Shown here piece by piece: positions 43,706-53,480 of a stretch of DNA of 64,000 bases. Each line of letters opens with the position of its first letter. Positions within the stretch are counted from its first letter, which is position 1. A program made the position numbers and the translations under genes. The notes under the pieces were generated by a model. The model was not told the DNA's origin. It saw only the letters and a program-made list of their open reading frames with translations, and ran no database searches. Source of the DNA: Flavobacterium tagetis (lineage in GTDB: Bacteria > Bacteroidota > Bacteroidia > Flavobacteriales > Flavobacteriaceae); NCBI RefSeq assembly GCF_016735615.1, contig NZ_JAERSF010000006.1:1-64000 (forward strand). The letters run 5' to 3'.

Positions 43706-44836
43706 ATGGATAACGACATTAAAATAGGTATTTTACTTCCAAAGTCGCAACAGTATCCTTCATTAGATAAAGATTTTATAAGGGGTTTGAAACTCAATAA
43801 TCTAAACGTAAAATTTTTTGTAGAAAGTATTGGTATTGGTGCAGATGAAAAACTAATAATTGATAAACTTCAGAAGTTTACTTTTCAAGAAGATATATCA
43901 ATTGTTATTGGCTTTCTGGGACATCGTAATATACCTGAAGTCTATAAATATGCATCTAATAATGATATTTTATTATTGGTTGCAGATTTGGGAGCAACAA
44001 CTCCTTATCAAACCTCTGAACACAAAGGAATATTTATAAATTCATTAGGACTAACTGATTCTTGCTATTTTTTAGGCCAATATTTTTCAAACAATGAATA
44101 TCAGGTAGCAACTTCTACTTCTTATTATGATTCGGGATATGGTTTGCTTTCTGCATTAGAATATGCGTTTAAAGAAAAAACTCATTTTACGGGGCATTAC
44201 ATTACTCCTTTTATGCCAAGAGAAAATGAAGCGTTATATATGGATCAGATTATAAATACGCAGCAACCCAATGCTGTTTTTGCTTTTTATAGCGGTTTAT
44301 ATGCAGACGAGAATGCTGATTTTTTAAAACAAAATAAACTTACTCAAAAATATCCTTTTTATGTAACGCCTTTTTTTATCAATGATAAAATTTTGGATGA
44401 ATATAAAAATAATCCCCATGAACTTTATGTAGTCAGCAGCTGGATGCAAAACGATACAGAGTCAGCAGATTTTACTTCGGGATATAAGGAAGTTTATAAT
44501 GAAAATCCATCTCTATTTTCGGTTTTAGGTTACGAAAATGGTCTGATATTAAAGAATTTACTTTTAAATGCCAGAAATTTAGAAACAAGTTCTTTAATTG
44601 AAGAAATGCACAGATTAAATATTGAAGGCCCGAGAGGCACTATCCGATTTGATAAGGATACTAACAGAACACTATTTAACCATTATATATACCAATTAAA
44701 CTTAGATCCCTTAAATAATATAAGCTTTAGAAAAATTGAAACATTGATAAACGATGGGGATTTTATTAAGGCTTTTGCCTCACAGACAAAACCTGATTAT
44801 GTGGGAGGCTGGGACAATGCTTATCTATGTCATTAA
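43706..44836 (+). CDS. Periplasmic-binding-fold protein without signal peptide
   Basis: A 376-residue type 1 periplasmic-binding-protein fold (Leu/Ile/Val-binding or receptor ligand-binding type, Peripla_BP_6 like). It opens IKIGILLPKSQQYPSLDKDFI and keeps the two-lobed order, with VIGFLGHRNIPEVYKYASNN, GLTDSCYFLGQYF and FSVLGYENGLILKNLL. It lacks a signal peptide and any lipobox, so it should stay in the cytoplasm, which is unusual for this fold. There are no transporter genes beside it. Position between a tail-collar protein and a giant adhesin suggests a linked role; that is inference. Confidence 0.72.
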   Translation: MDNDIKIGILLPKSQQYPSLDKDFIRGLKLNNLNVKFFVESIGIGADEKLIIDKLQKFTFQEDISIVIGFLGHRNIPEVYKYASNNDILLLVADLGATTPYQTSEHKGIFINSLGLTDSCYFLGQYFSNNEYQVATSTSYYDSGYGLLSALEYAFKEKTHFTGHYITPFMPRENEALYMDQIINTQQPNAVFAFYSGLYADENADFLKQNKLTQKYPFYVTPFFINDKILDEYKNNPHELYVVSSWMQNDTESADFTSGYKEVYNENPSLFSVLGYENGLILKNLLLNARNLETSSLIEEMHRLNIEGPRGTIRFDKDTNRTLFNHYIYQLNLDPLNNISFRKIETLINDGDFIKAFASQTKPDYVGGWDNAYLCH

Positions 44837-44850
44837 CTAAACTGTATGTT

Positions 44851-47800
44851 ATGAAAAAAAAATTACTTTTATTTTTAACGTTCTTTTGCGTCTTTGGTTT
44901 ACATCAAAATATAAAAGGACAAACTTTAGGGCCTGGTGATATTGCTTTTATCGGCTTTGATACTGGAGGCTTGGATGGTTTCAGCTTTATAGCCCTAAAA
45001 AATCTACCAGCAGGAGAAATTGTATACTTCACTGAAGAAGGTCTCGCTGCAGATGGTCCCACTGAATCTCGCTGGATCGGTAGTGGGGAGCCGCACATCA
45101 AATGGACAATACCACCTGGGGTAACTTGTGGAAAAATCATCTCAGTTATTGAAACTACTACAAACAATGTCTTTACAGTAACAGGTGGATCAACTTCTGA
45201 TTTTGTAATTAATCCAGATGGAGCTACTTACAGTTTTAACCTATCTGCAGGCGATCAAATGCTAGCTTATCAAAGTACTGCTAATACCGTTAGACCTGCA
45301 ATTTCGGCAGCCACGATTACTTTTTTAGCAGGTATTCATGGCGATTTTAATTCTCTCAATTATGATTCCACAACGCATTGGAATAGCCGCAGCATAACAA
45401 CTGGTCTTGGAGGTGCTGAGAGTATCATACCGCCGGGATTAACTAACGGAGTGAATTGTGTTGCTTTATTTCCTGGGACCAATGAAGAAAGTCAGTATTT
45501 CGCAAAATATACAGGAACTTTAGTTGGTACTTCTGCTGTTTTAAGAGCTAGTATTAATAACTATACGAATTGGACTTTCACATCAGCAACTTCTGTTCCT
45601 CCTGGGACTACTCAAGGAATTTTACCTAGCAATTATACTCCAAATTTAACTTGTACAACAGTTCCATCAGTAACCACCACTGCTCCCGTAACAAACTACG
45701 GAGCTCTCACTGCTACATTAGGAGGTTCAAACACTGATGGTGGTGACACAATACTGAGTAGAGGTATTGTTTGGTCTCTTATGCCAAATCCTGTTATTGG
45801 CGGTTCGAATGTAACAAATTTGTCGGCAAGTATTGGTACTGGCACTTTTAGTGTAAATGCAACTTTGCTTCCTTCGGGAACTACTATACATTATGCGGCT
45901 TATGCATCGAATTCAGCTGGAATTACTTATGGCACTCCTGCATCATTTTTGACAAATGCACCCTTATCTGCTGTACAGTCACAAAAAAATGCTTGCAGTG
46001 GCGTTAACAACGGAACGGCGACAGTAACTCCTTCAGGAGGAAAAGCACCTTATACTTATGCATGGTCTACTGGTTCGACTGCAGCAACAATAACAGGTTT
46101 AATGCCATCTAATTATTCGGTTAATATAACAGATAGCGAAGGAAGCATGACATCCAAAACTTTTACTATAGGACAAGACTCGGCTATACAAGGACCATAT
46201 ACTGTTACTAATGTATCCTGTTTTGGAGGAAGTAATGGAGCCATAGATCTTACTCCTACAGGAGGAAGCGGATCATATACCTATAACTGGGGAGGCGGAA
46301 TAACAACACAGGATAGAACAAATCTTGCTGCTGGCTCTTATTCTGTTACCATTACCGATTCTAACAATTGTAGCATGGTCGTAAGTAATATTGCAGTTGG
46401 CCAGCCTACAGCAGCACTTAACGGAACAACAAATGTAACCACTGTAGCATGCAACGGCGGAAGCACTGGAGCTATAGATCTTACACCTTCAGGAGGAACT
46501 GGACCTTATACTTTCCTATGGAATGATGGTATAACAACTGAAGATCGAGCAGGAATTCCAGTTGGCTCATACTCTGTTACAATAACCGATACTAATAGTT
46601 GTACTAAAACTATTAGTGATATCTTAGTTACTCAGCCTCCTTTGATTTCTACATCAGCAACTATAACTAATATTGCTTGTTTTGGAGGAAATACAGGAAG
46701 CATTGTTCTTAATCCGTCTGGTGGTGTTGGAGGCTATAGCTATTTATGGAATGATGGAGTGACTACACAAAATAGAACAGGACTAATTGCAGGCACATAT
46801 AACGTAACAATTAGTGATGGCAATAGTTGTTCAAGACCTTTTAGCTATACTGTTAATCAATCTAATGCTGCACTTGGAGGAAATGTAACCGTAAGCAATG
46901 CTTCATGTAATGGCGGATCTAATGGTTCTATTGATCTTACACCATCTGGAGGTACGCCAGCCTATACGTACAACTGGAGTGATGGACCAACAACTCAAGA
47001 TAGAACAGGACTTATTGGAGGAACATACTCTGTTACAATAAGAGATGCCTACAATTGCAGTTTTACTATAAGCAATATTGTTGTTGGTCAGCCGGCCACA
47101 GCTTTAAGCACATTAACTGGAGGAGGTCAAACAGACGTATCATGTAATGGTGGCGCGAACGGTACTGCAACAGTTGCCCCTACTGGAGGAACTCCTGGTT
47201 ATACCTATTCTTGGGCACCTACTGGAGGAACTGCAGCAACAGCAACAGGTCTTGTAGCAGGCACTTACACTGTAACCGTAACCGATGCTAATGGATGCCA
47301 AGCAACAAGAAGCTATACTATTGGACAGCCAGCCTCAGCTATAAGCCTATTAACTGGAGCAAGCAAAACAGACGTAGCTTGCAGAGGAGGCAACAACGGT
47401 ACTGCAATGGTTACCCCAACTGGAGGAACTGGAGCATATACCTATTCATGGGCACCTTCTGGAGGAACCGCAGCAATAGCAACAGGTCTTGCAGCAGGCA
47501 CTTACACTGTAACCGTAACCGATGCTAATGGATGTCAAGCATTTAGAACCTTTGTTATTGCACAGCCTGCAGCAGTATTAAGTGCGGCGACTGGTGGAGG
47601 TCAAACCAATGTGTCCTGCTATGGAGGCGCTAACGGTACTGCAACAGTTGCACCAACTGGGGGAACTCCAGGTTACACTTATTCTTGGAATACAACTCCT
47701 ATTCAAACAACTGCCTCTGCAACCGGACTTTCTGCTGGAACTTATACAGTAACAGTAACCGATTCCAAAGGATGTCAAGCAACTAGAAACTTTTCTATAT

Positions 47801-50800
47801 CTCAGCCACCTGTACTTGCAGCAAGCAACGGTGGTCAAACCAATGTTTCTTGTAATGGAGGATCAAATGGTACAGCAACTGTAAATGTTACTGGAGGAAC
47901 TGGAGCTTATACTTACTCTTGGGCTCCATCTGGAGGAACTGCTGCAACTGCATCTGGTCTTCAAGCAGGAATTTATACTGTAACGGTACAAGATGCTAAT
48001 ACTTGCCAGACTTCTCAGACCTTCAATATTTCAGAACCTTCAGTTTTAGACGCTACACAATCTCAAACAGATGTTTTATGCAATGGCGGAGCGACTGGAA
48101 CAGCAACTGTTACCGCATCTGGTGGTTCTGGCAACCTTACCTATTTATGGTCTCCATCTGGAGGAGCGGCAGCTACGGCTACTGGACTTTCTGCTGGTAC
48201 TTACACTTGTAAAATTACAGATGCTAACAGCTGTTTTATTACTAAAACTTTTATCATTGGTGAACCATCTGCACTAAATGCGACTACATCTCAAATAGAT
48301 GCGACTTGTTCTACTGGCGGTCAAGCCACAGTAACACCATCTGGAGGTGTGGGAGGTTATAGCTATTCTTGGTCACCTTCTGGAGGAGCTGCTGCTACAG
48401 CAAGCGGATTAACAGCTGGTACTTATTACTGTGTAATCACAGATGGCAATGGTTGTTCTATTATGAGAAGCGTTACGATCAATACAACCAATACCCTAGT
48501 CGCTACTACTGGTAAAACTGATTTGCTTTGTAATGGAGCAAATACAGGCTCTGCTTGGGTTACTCCATCAGGGGCTCCTGGACCGTTTACCTACGAGTGG
48601 ACTCCAAATGTAGGAAACACTGAGACAGCTACCGGCCTTACTGCAGGAAATTATTCTGTAAAAATTATCGCTAGCAATGGATGCTCTATTGTGAAAAACT
48701 TTACTATCGCTCAACCATCAGCTATTGTAATAACGCCAGGCGCAAAAACAAATGTTAGCTGCAATGGCGGAAACAATGGTTCTGCAAGTATTTCAGCAAC
48801 CGGAGGAACTGGCGTATATACGTATTCATGGGATACAACACCTGCTCAATCAACAGCTACTGCAACTGGTCTTAAAGCGGGAACTTACATCGTAACCGTA
48901 AAAGATGCTAACTCTTGTACTAAAACACAAAGTGTTACCATAACAGAACCAGATGCCCTTATTGCTACAACATCTCAAACTGATGTTTCTTGCAATGGAG
49001 GTTCTAACGGATCTGCAACAGTAAATGTAACTGGAGGAACAGGACTTTATACGTATTCTTGGTCACCATCAGGAGGAACTAATGCAACCGCAAGCGGATT
49101 ATCTGCAGGAACTTATACAGTAACTATAAAAGATGCTAACCTATGTCAGACTACGGCAAGCGTAACTATTACTGAGCCGTCTGCTCTTACAGCAACAATA
49201 GCAAAAACAGATGTTTTATGTAATCAAGCAAATAACGGAACAGCAACTGTAACTCCTTCTGGAGGAACTGGAACTTATACATACTCTTGGTCTCCGTCTG
49301 GAGGAACTGATGCAACAGCAACTGGATTAAGTCCAAATACTTATACCGTAACTGTTACCGATGCAAACGGATGTTTTGTATCCAAGTCGGTACAAATTAC
49401 AGAACCTACAGCTCTTTCAGCAACATATACCAAAACCAATGTTACTTGTAACGGAGGTGATAATGGTACAGCATCTGTAACTGCAATTGGAGGAACTGGA
49501 AACTATACCTATTCTTGGTCTCCATCTGGAGGAACTGCTGCAACAGCAACTGGTCTTACTGCAGGAGAATACATTGTAACTATTACAGATGAAAACTCAT
49601 GTTCTACTAGTAACACCATCACCATTACTCAACCTGATGCTTTGGCCTTAACTACAACTCCTGTGGCAGTATCTTGCCATAACGGAAATAACGGATCGGC
49701 TACAGTAAGCGTAACAGGAGGTACAGGGGCTTATACTTACTCTTGGGCTCCATCTGGCGGAACAGCTGCTACAGCAACTGGTCTTGTAGCTGGAACTTAC
49801 ACTGTAACTATTACAGATGATAATTCTTGTACAGCTACTGCAACTGTTGAGGTAACTCAACCTGCTAATCCAGTTAATTTAAATACTGCAGTTGTATCAG
49901 GAATAACTACAACTGGTGCTTCATTATCTGGTACTTCATCTTCTACTGGAATTAATGTTGATAGCGGATCTTGCTTGACAGAAGTTGGTTTTGTATATGC
50001 ACAACATGCCAACCCTACTACAGCCGATACTAAAATTAATGTTACCGCTGCATTAGGAACATTTACAAACTCTTTATCTGGACTTAGAGGAAATAGAACT
50101 TATTACGTTAGAACTTATGCTGTAAACAGTAATGGTTTTATTAATTATGGAAACGAAGTAAGTTTTACAACACAAAAGTATACTCTTACTATAGCTGCAG
50201 CAGCAGGTCATACCAAAGTGTATGGCACAGTAGATCCTGTATTCAATTACACAGCTTTAGGCTTTGCTAACGGAGATACAAACTCAATACTTACTGGTCT
50301 GCTTTCGAGAGATGCTGGAGAAAATGTTGGAAAATACAACATTAAACTAGGAACAATAAATCCTGGTGCAGATTATGTAATTGCTTTTACAGGTGCTGAA
50401 TTTGAAATTACTAAAGCTAACCAAACTATTACTTGGAACCAAACTTTAGAATTTGGATGCGCAGATTCAAACAATGTAACTTTAACAGCAACAACAGACA
50501 GTGGTTTACCAGTTTCTTATGCCATTGCAAATGCAGCATTAGGAACAATTTCTGGATCAACATTAAATATTACAGGTTCAGGAAATTCAACCATTACAGC
50601 AACGCAAAATGGAGATCAGAATCATAATGCAGCTACAGCCGTTGTTAAACCGATAGAAATAAGCCAATCTGGGCTTGTTATACAGCAATGGGCAAATGTT
50701 CTATTCTTTGATAATAAATCTAACAATTATGTAGCTTGGCAATGGTACAAAAACGGAGCAGCCATTTCTGGCGCAACTCGTCAATATTATAGCGAAATTG

Positions 50801-51144
50801 TACCATTAAACGGCACTTATCATGTAATTGCAAAAGACAAAAACGGAAATTCAATTAAATCATGTCCAATTGAAACAACTGGAACGGTTTTCACCAAGAA
50901 AATCAAAATCTATCCTAACCCAGTTAAACCAGGAGGTGAATTTACTTTAGAGTGTGATTTTAGCGAATCTCAACTTAGCGGATCTGAGGTAGTTATTTAT
51001 GACATCGCAGGAAAATTAGTGCAAACTATTTCAAATGTAAAAGCCAAAAATCAAATTATCGCTCCTTCGCAAACAGCCTTATACATTGTTGTTCTTAAAC
51101 TGGCTGATGGTCAGCTAAAAACAATCAACTTATTGGTTAAATAA
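44851..51144 (+). CDS. Giant SprB-repeat adhesin with T9SS sorting domain
   Basis: A 2097-residue secreted protein. Signal peptide 1-24 (MKKKLLLFLTFF start, ending NIKGQ), chosen as start over a Met eight codons earlier. An N-terminal domain (about 25-260, GDIAFIGFDTGGLDGFSFIA) is followed by an Fn3-like module, 17 SprB-type repeats of about 76 residues (about 380-1670, each with a Cys-x-Gly-Gly start and a YTYSW centre), a second Fn3-like module, an MBG-type domain and a C-terminal type A sorting domain (KIYPNPVKPGGEF to the end). It is expected to be exported by the type IX system and displayed on the cell surface, perhaps moved by the gliding motor or used in attachment. Confidence 0.9.
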   Translation: MKKKLLLFLTFFCVFGLHQNIKGQTLGPGDIAFIGFDTGGLDGFSFIALKNLPAGEIVYFTEEGLAADGPTESRWIGSGEPHIKWTIPPGVTCGKIISVIETTTNNVFTVTGGSTSDFVINPDGATYSFNLSAGDQMLAYQSTANTVRPAISAATITFLAGIHGDFNSLNYDSTTHWNSRSITTGLGGAESIIPPGLTNGVNCVALFPGTNEESQYFAKYTGTLVGTSAVLRASINNYTNWTFTSATSVPPGTTQGILPSNYTPNLTCTTVPSVTTTAPVTNYGALTATLGGSNTDGGDTILSRGIVWSLMPNPVIGGSNVTNLSASIGTGTFSVNATLLPSGTTIHYAAYASNSAGITYGTPASFLTNAPLSAVQSQKNACSGVNNGTATVTPSGGKAPYTYAWSTGSTAATITGLMPSNYSVNITDSEGSMTSKTFTIGQDSAIQGPYTVTNVSCFGGSNGAIDLTPTGGSGSYTYNWGGGITTQDRTNLAAGSYSVTITDSNNCSMVVSNIAVGQPTAALNGTTNVTTVACNGGSTGAIDLTPSGGTGPYTFLWNDGITTEDRAGIPVGSYSVTITDTNSCTKTISDILVTQPPLISTSATITNIACFGGNTGSIVLNPSGGVGGYSYLWNDGVTTQNRTGLIAGTYNVTISDGNSCSRPFSYTVNQSNAALGGNVTVSNASCNGGSNGSIDLTPSGGTPAYTYNWSDGPTTQDRTGLIGGTYSVTIRDAYNCSFTISNIVVGQPATALSTLTGGGQTDVSCNGGANGTATVAPTGGTPGYTYSWAPTGGTAATATGLVAGTYTVTVTDANGCQATRSYTIGQPASAISLLTGASKTDVACRGGNNGTAMVTPTGGTGAYTYSWAPSGGTAAIATGLAAGTYTVTVTDANGCQAFRTFVIAQPAAVLSAATGGGQTNVSCYGGANGTATVAPTGGTPGYTYSWNTTPIQTTASATGLSAGTYTVTVTDSKGCQATRNFSISQPPVLAASNGGQTNVSCNGGSNGTATVNVTGGTGAYTYSWAPSGGTAATASGLQAGIYTVTVQDANTCQTSQTFNISEPSVLDATQSQTDVLCNGGATGTATVTASGGSGNLTYLWSPSGGAAATATGLSAGTYTCKITDANSCFITKTFIIGEPSALNATTSQIDATCSTGGQATVTPSGGVGGYSYSWSPSGGAAATASGLTAGTYYCVITDGNGCSIMRSVTINTTNTLVATTGKTDLLCNGANTGSAWVTPSGAPGPFTYEWTPNVGNTETATGLTAGNYSVKIIASNGCSIVKNFTIAQPSAIVITPGAKTNVSCNGGNNGSASISATGGTGVYTYSWDTTPAQSTATATGLKAGTYIVTVKDANSCTKTQSVTITEPDALIATTSQTDVSCNGGSNGSATVNVTGGTGLYTYSWSPSGGTNATASGLSAGTYTVTIKDANLCQTTASVTITEPSALTATIAKTDVLCNQANNGTATVTPSGGTGTYTYSWSPSGGTDATATGLSPNTYTVTVTDANGCFVSKSVQITEPTALSATYTKTNVTCNGGDNGTASVTAIGGTGNYTYSWSPSGGTAATATGLTAGEYIVTITDENSCSTSNTITITQPDALALTTTPVAVSCHNGNNGSATVSVTGGTGAYTYSWAPSGGTAATATGLVAGTYTVTITDDNSCTATATVEVTQPANPVNLNTAVVSGITTTGASLSGTSSSTGINVDSGSCLTEVGFVYAQHANPTTADTKINVTAALGTFTNSLSGLRGNRTYYVRTYAVNSNGFINYGNEVSFTTQKYTLTIAAAAGHTKVYGTVDPVFNYTALGFANGDTNSILTGLLSRDAGENVGKYNIKLGTINPGADYVIAFTGAEFEITKANQTITWNQTLEFGCADSNNVTLTATTDSGLPVSYAIANAALGTISGSTLNITGSGNSTITATQNGDQNHNAATAVVKPIEISQSGLVIQQWANVLFFDNKSNNYVAWQWYKNGAAISGATRQYYSEIVPLNGTYHVIAKDKNGNSIKSCPIETTGTVFTKKIKIYPNPVKPGGEFTLECDFSESQLSGSEVVIYDIAGKLVQTISNVKAKNQIIAPSQTALYIVVLKLADGQLKTINLLVK
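45986..49865 (+). repeat. Tandem array of 17 SprB repeats inside the adhesin gene
   Basis: DNA coding for 17 imperfect repeats of about 228 bp. Repeats 6 to 17 are most alike, sharing whole phrases that encode GGTAATATGL and AGTYTVTVTDAN, which points to duplication and gene conversion within the array. Repeats 1 to 5 are older and use an alternative TTQDRTGL phrase. Array length may vary between strains. Confidence 0.8.
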
Positions 51145-51173
51145 AAATGAGATTTAATTTAAAATTACAAGCA

Positions 51174-52493
51174 ATGAAAATTAAAGCCACCATAGCTATA
51201 CTAACACTGTTTAGCGTCACGATAAAAGCACAGGAAATCAATTTTAAAATTAACGGCGGTCCGTCTGGAATTCTATACGATAGCAATATCGGAGACGGTA
51301 AACTAAAATTTGGCGGAGGAATAGGTGTTGGATACACCTATTTCTTCAGCGATCACTGGGGAATCTCAACTGGAGTTGATGTTACTTACAATCAAAATAG
51401 TTTTGAATTGAATAATGGAACTACCATCTCAACTTATGAAGTCGATGACCAGACTTCTGCATTTGAATATCAGGTAACTCCAACTAACTACAAAGAAGAT
51501 CAGCACTTTATTGGTTTCGCAATTCCCTTAATGATGCAATACAGAACATCAATTGCTTCTCAGACACAATTGTATTTCGGATTTGGAGGAAAAATTATGT
51601 TTCCGGGAAAACAAACTGTAAAAGCTTCGGCTTCTGAATTACAGCTTAGCGGTTACTATCCTGATATAAATCTTTTGATAGATGATCTGCCTTCTCACGG
51701 ATTTGGAAAAGTAACCAACTGGCAGGATAAAACTACTGTAAGTTTAGATCCAGCTTTTATGTTAAGTTTTGAAACTGGTCTTACATTCAAACTAGCAGAA
51801 AAAACAAAGCTTTACACAGGTTTGTACGTTGATTACGGTTTAACAGATTTGGCAAAAGAAACTGCAAATACCAATATTGTAGCTTACAACCCGAACGGAC
51901 TTGACAATATTCAGGTAAACGGTACAATTGGAAATGGCAAAATCGTTCAGGAAAGCCGTTACCTATCTGCTGGAATCCAACTGAAATTAGGTTTTTCATT
52001 AGCCAAAGACAAACCAGAACCTGTACAGCCAAAAGCAGAACCAGTTACTCAGACAGAAACAGCCCCTGTTCAGAAAGAGGTTCCTGTACAGCAAAAAGTT
52101 GTAGAAGCAGTTCCCACTAAAAAAGAACTGACAACACAGGAACGCAATTATATAGAAAAACAGCCTCTTGCTTTCCAAGAAGTTGGAAATACCAACGTAA
52201 CGCCAGAACTTGCTTCAAGATTAGATGAAATTGCTAAAATTCTAAAATCAAACAAAGACACAGATCTGAACATTACTGGATATACTTGTGATATAGGAAC
52301 TGAAAAACGTAATCTTGAAATTGGAATGAAAAGAGCGCAAGCAGTTTCAGATTATTTACAGAATAAAGGAATTGAGTCTAATCGTATGCATTTATTCTCA
52401 AAAGGAGAAAGTGAACCTCTAGTTCCAAATACCCCAGCGGAAAACAAGCCTCTAAACAGAAGAGTTACTCTTGTATTAGTTGACGGAAAATAA
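51174..52493 (+). CDS. OmpA-family outer membrane protein
   Basis: A 439-residue protein starting at the Met that opens the signal peptide (MKIKATIAILTLFSV, ending IKAQ); a Met nine codons earlier is less likely. Residues about 20-270 form an outer membrane beta-barrel with alternating strands and frequent Tyr/Phe. A Pro/Gln/Glu-rich linker (about 285-320) leads to a C-terminal OmpA domain (about 325-439) with ITGYTCDIGTEKRNLEIGMKRA-like peptidoglycan-binding pattern and a closing NRRVTLVLV. It starts 29 bp after the adhesin stop and is probably its co-transcribed partner in the outer membrane. Confidence 0.87.
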   Translation: MKIKATIAILTLFSVTIKAQEINFKINGGPSGILYDSNIGDGKLKFGGGIGVGYTYFFSDHWGISTGVDVTYNQNSFELNNGTTISTYEVDDQTSAFEYQVTPTNYKEDQHFIGFAIPLMMQYRTSIASQTQLYFGFGGKIMFPGKQTVKASASELQLSGYYPDINLLIDDLPSHGFGKVTNWQDKTTVSLDPAFMLSFETGLTFKLAEKTKLYTGLYVDYGLTDLAKETANTNIVAYNPNGLDNIQVNGTIGNGKIVQESRYLSAGIQLKLGFSLAKDKPEPVQPKAEPVTQTETAPVQKEVPVQQKVVEAVPTKKELTTQERNYIEKQPLAFQEVGNTNVTPELASRLDEIAKILKSNKDTDLNITGYTCDIGTEKRNLEIGMKRAQAVSDYLQNKGIESNRMHLFSKGESEPLVPNTPAENKPLNRRVTLVLVDGK

Positions 52494-52513
52494 TTTTTTT
52501 AATCTACAATCGT

Positions 52514-52555
52514 AAAAGCATGATAAAAGAGTTTCCTTCTCTTTTTCATGCTTTT
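52514..52555 (+). terminator. Terminator of the adhesin-OmpA unit
   Basis: Stem AAAAGCATGA (52514-52523) with TCATGCTTTT (52546-52555), and an inner AAAAGAG/CTCTTTT pair, followed by TCTTTTTT. Confidence 0.75.
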
Positions 52556-52744
52556 TCTTTTTTATTTCTTATCGTAAATCATATCAGTAGTTTCTAAAAT
52601 TGCATTAGAGTATATTTTAATTTAAAAACAATTCAAAAGCTAACAAATATCATGTTTTCTTTTTTGTTTAATACCTTTCTTTGTTTTAATTAAAACTATT
52701 CCAGACACTTAACCAATTCTTTACAACGTATTAATTGTTTAGCC

Positions 52745-53341
52745 ATGCATATTGATACTGACTTACTTTACACTTGGGGAGCTGTAGCTAAAAAGATTCC
52801 CAAAAACTCCATTATTTTCTTCGAAAATGATGTGGCTGTTTCTTATTTTCAAATTTTAGAAGGAACTGTAAAAATGAGTTACACCAATGAAGATGGTAAA
52901 GATTTGACAGTTGGCATTTTTAATGAAGGAAATAGTTTTGGCGAACCGCCACTTTTTATCGGACAACCCTACCCTGCTTCTGCAATTGCTCAAACAGATT
53001 GTGTTATTTTAAAACTATCCAAAAACAACTTTTTTTCATTTCTTGAAGAAAACCCTGAAATGCAATTTAAGATACTCAAGTTATTTGCATGGAAAATCTA
53101 TAACAAGATTGTATTTTCTAAAAATATAGTCAATCATAAACCTGAATATCGCATTCAGTATTTTTTAGATAATTTAAAAAAACAAAACAATATAGCCAAT
53201 TCAATAAAAATGAAAATTCCGTATACGAGACAAGAAATTGCAGATTTTACAGGTCTTCGGGTAGAAACCGTAATACGTACATTATCGCTTATGAGCAAGA
53301 ACAAAAAAATTGAAATTATAGATCACAAATTATTTTATTAA
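52745..53341 (+). CDS. Crp/Fnr-family regulator (DNR-like)
   Basis: A 198-residue regulator. An N-terminal cyclic-nucleotide-binding-type domain (about 15-115) contains GTVKMSYTNEDGKDLTVGIF and GNSFGEPPLF. A dimerisation helix follows, then the HTH with YTRQEIADFTGLRVETVIRT at about 158-177. The recognition helix RVETVIRTL keeps Glu and Arg in the positions that read TGA half-sites in FNR and CRP. There is only one Cys (about residue 83), so it cannot hold an FNR-type iron-sulfur cluster; NO or haem sensing as in DNR/NNR is possible. It is convergent with the nos operon and is the likely ligand-responsive activator of it. Confidence 0.85.
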   Translation: MHIDTDLLYTWGAVAKKIPKNSIIFFENDVAVSYFQILEGTVKMSYTNEDGKDLTVGIFNEGNSFGEPPLFIGQPYPASAIAQTDCVILKLSKNNFFSFLEENPEMQFKILKLFAWKIYNKIVFSKNIVNHKPEYRIQYFLDNLKKQNNIANSIKMKIPYTRQEIADFTGLRVETVIRTLSLMSKNKKIEIIDHKLFY

Positions 53342-53445
53342 TTTGATGTCTTATGATTTGAGTCATACCAAAACAAGACGATTTTTTCTTTTTTTGTATA
53401 AGGTTAAAAGAAATTATTAATTCATCTCTTATATCTTTAAAAACT

Positions 53446-53477
53446 AAAAACGGGAACTTTTTTGAGTTCCCGTTTTT
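53446..53477. terminator. Bidirectional terminator, crp and nos operon
   Basis: Perfect 12-bp stem AAAAACGGGAAC (53446-53457) with GTTCCCGTTTTT (53466-53477), between the Crp/Fnr gene and the last gene of the leftward nos operon. Confidence 0.85.
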
Positions 53478-53480
53478 ATA

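Noticed and set aside
47295..48277. Overlapping frames inside the adhesin gene
   Set aside because: These arise from the repeated, stop-poor sequence in other frames; their products are low-complexity Cys/Ser/Arg strings without a start context.
45986..49865. Regular repeats that could suggest a CRISPR array
   Set aside because: Repeat unit is about 228 bp and keeps an open reading frame encoding SprB domains; there are no short repeats with unique spacers and no cas genes.
52560..52744. FNR-type box upstream of the Crp/Fnr gene
   Set aside because: I looked for TGATnnnnATCA and found only a partial ATCATATCAG near 52577, so self-control cannot be supported.
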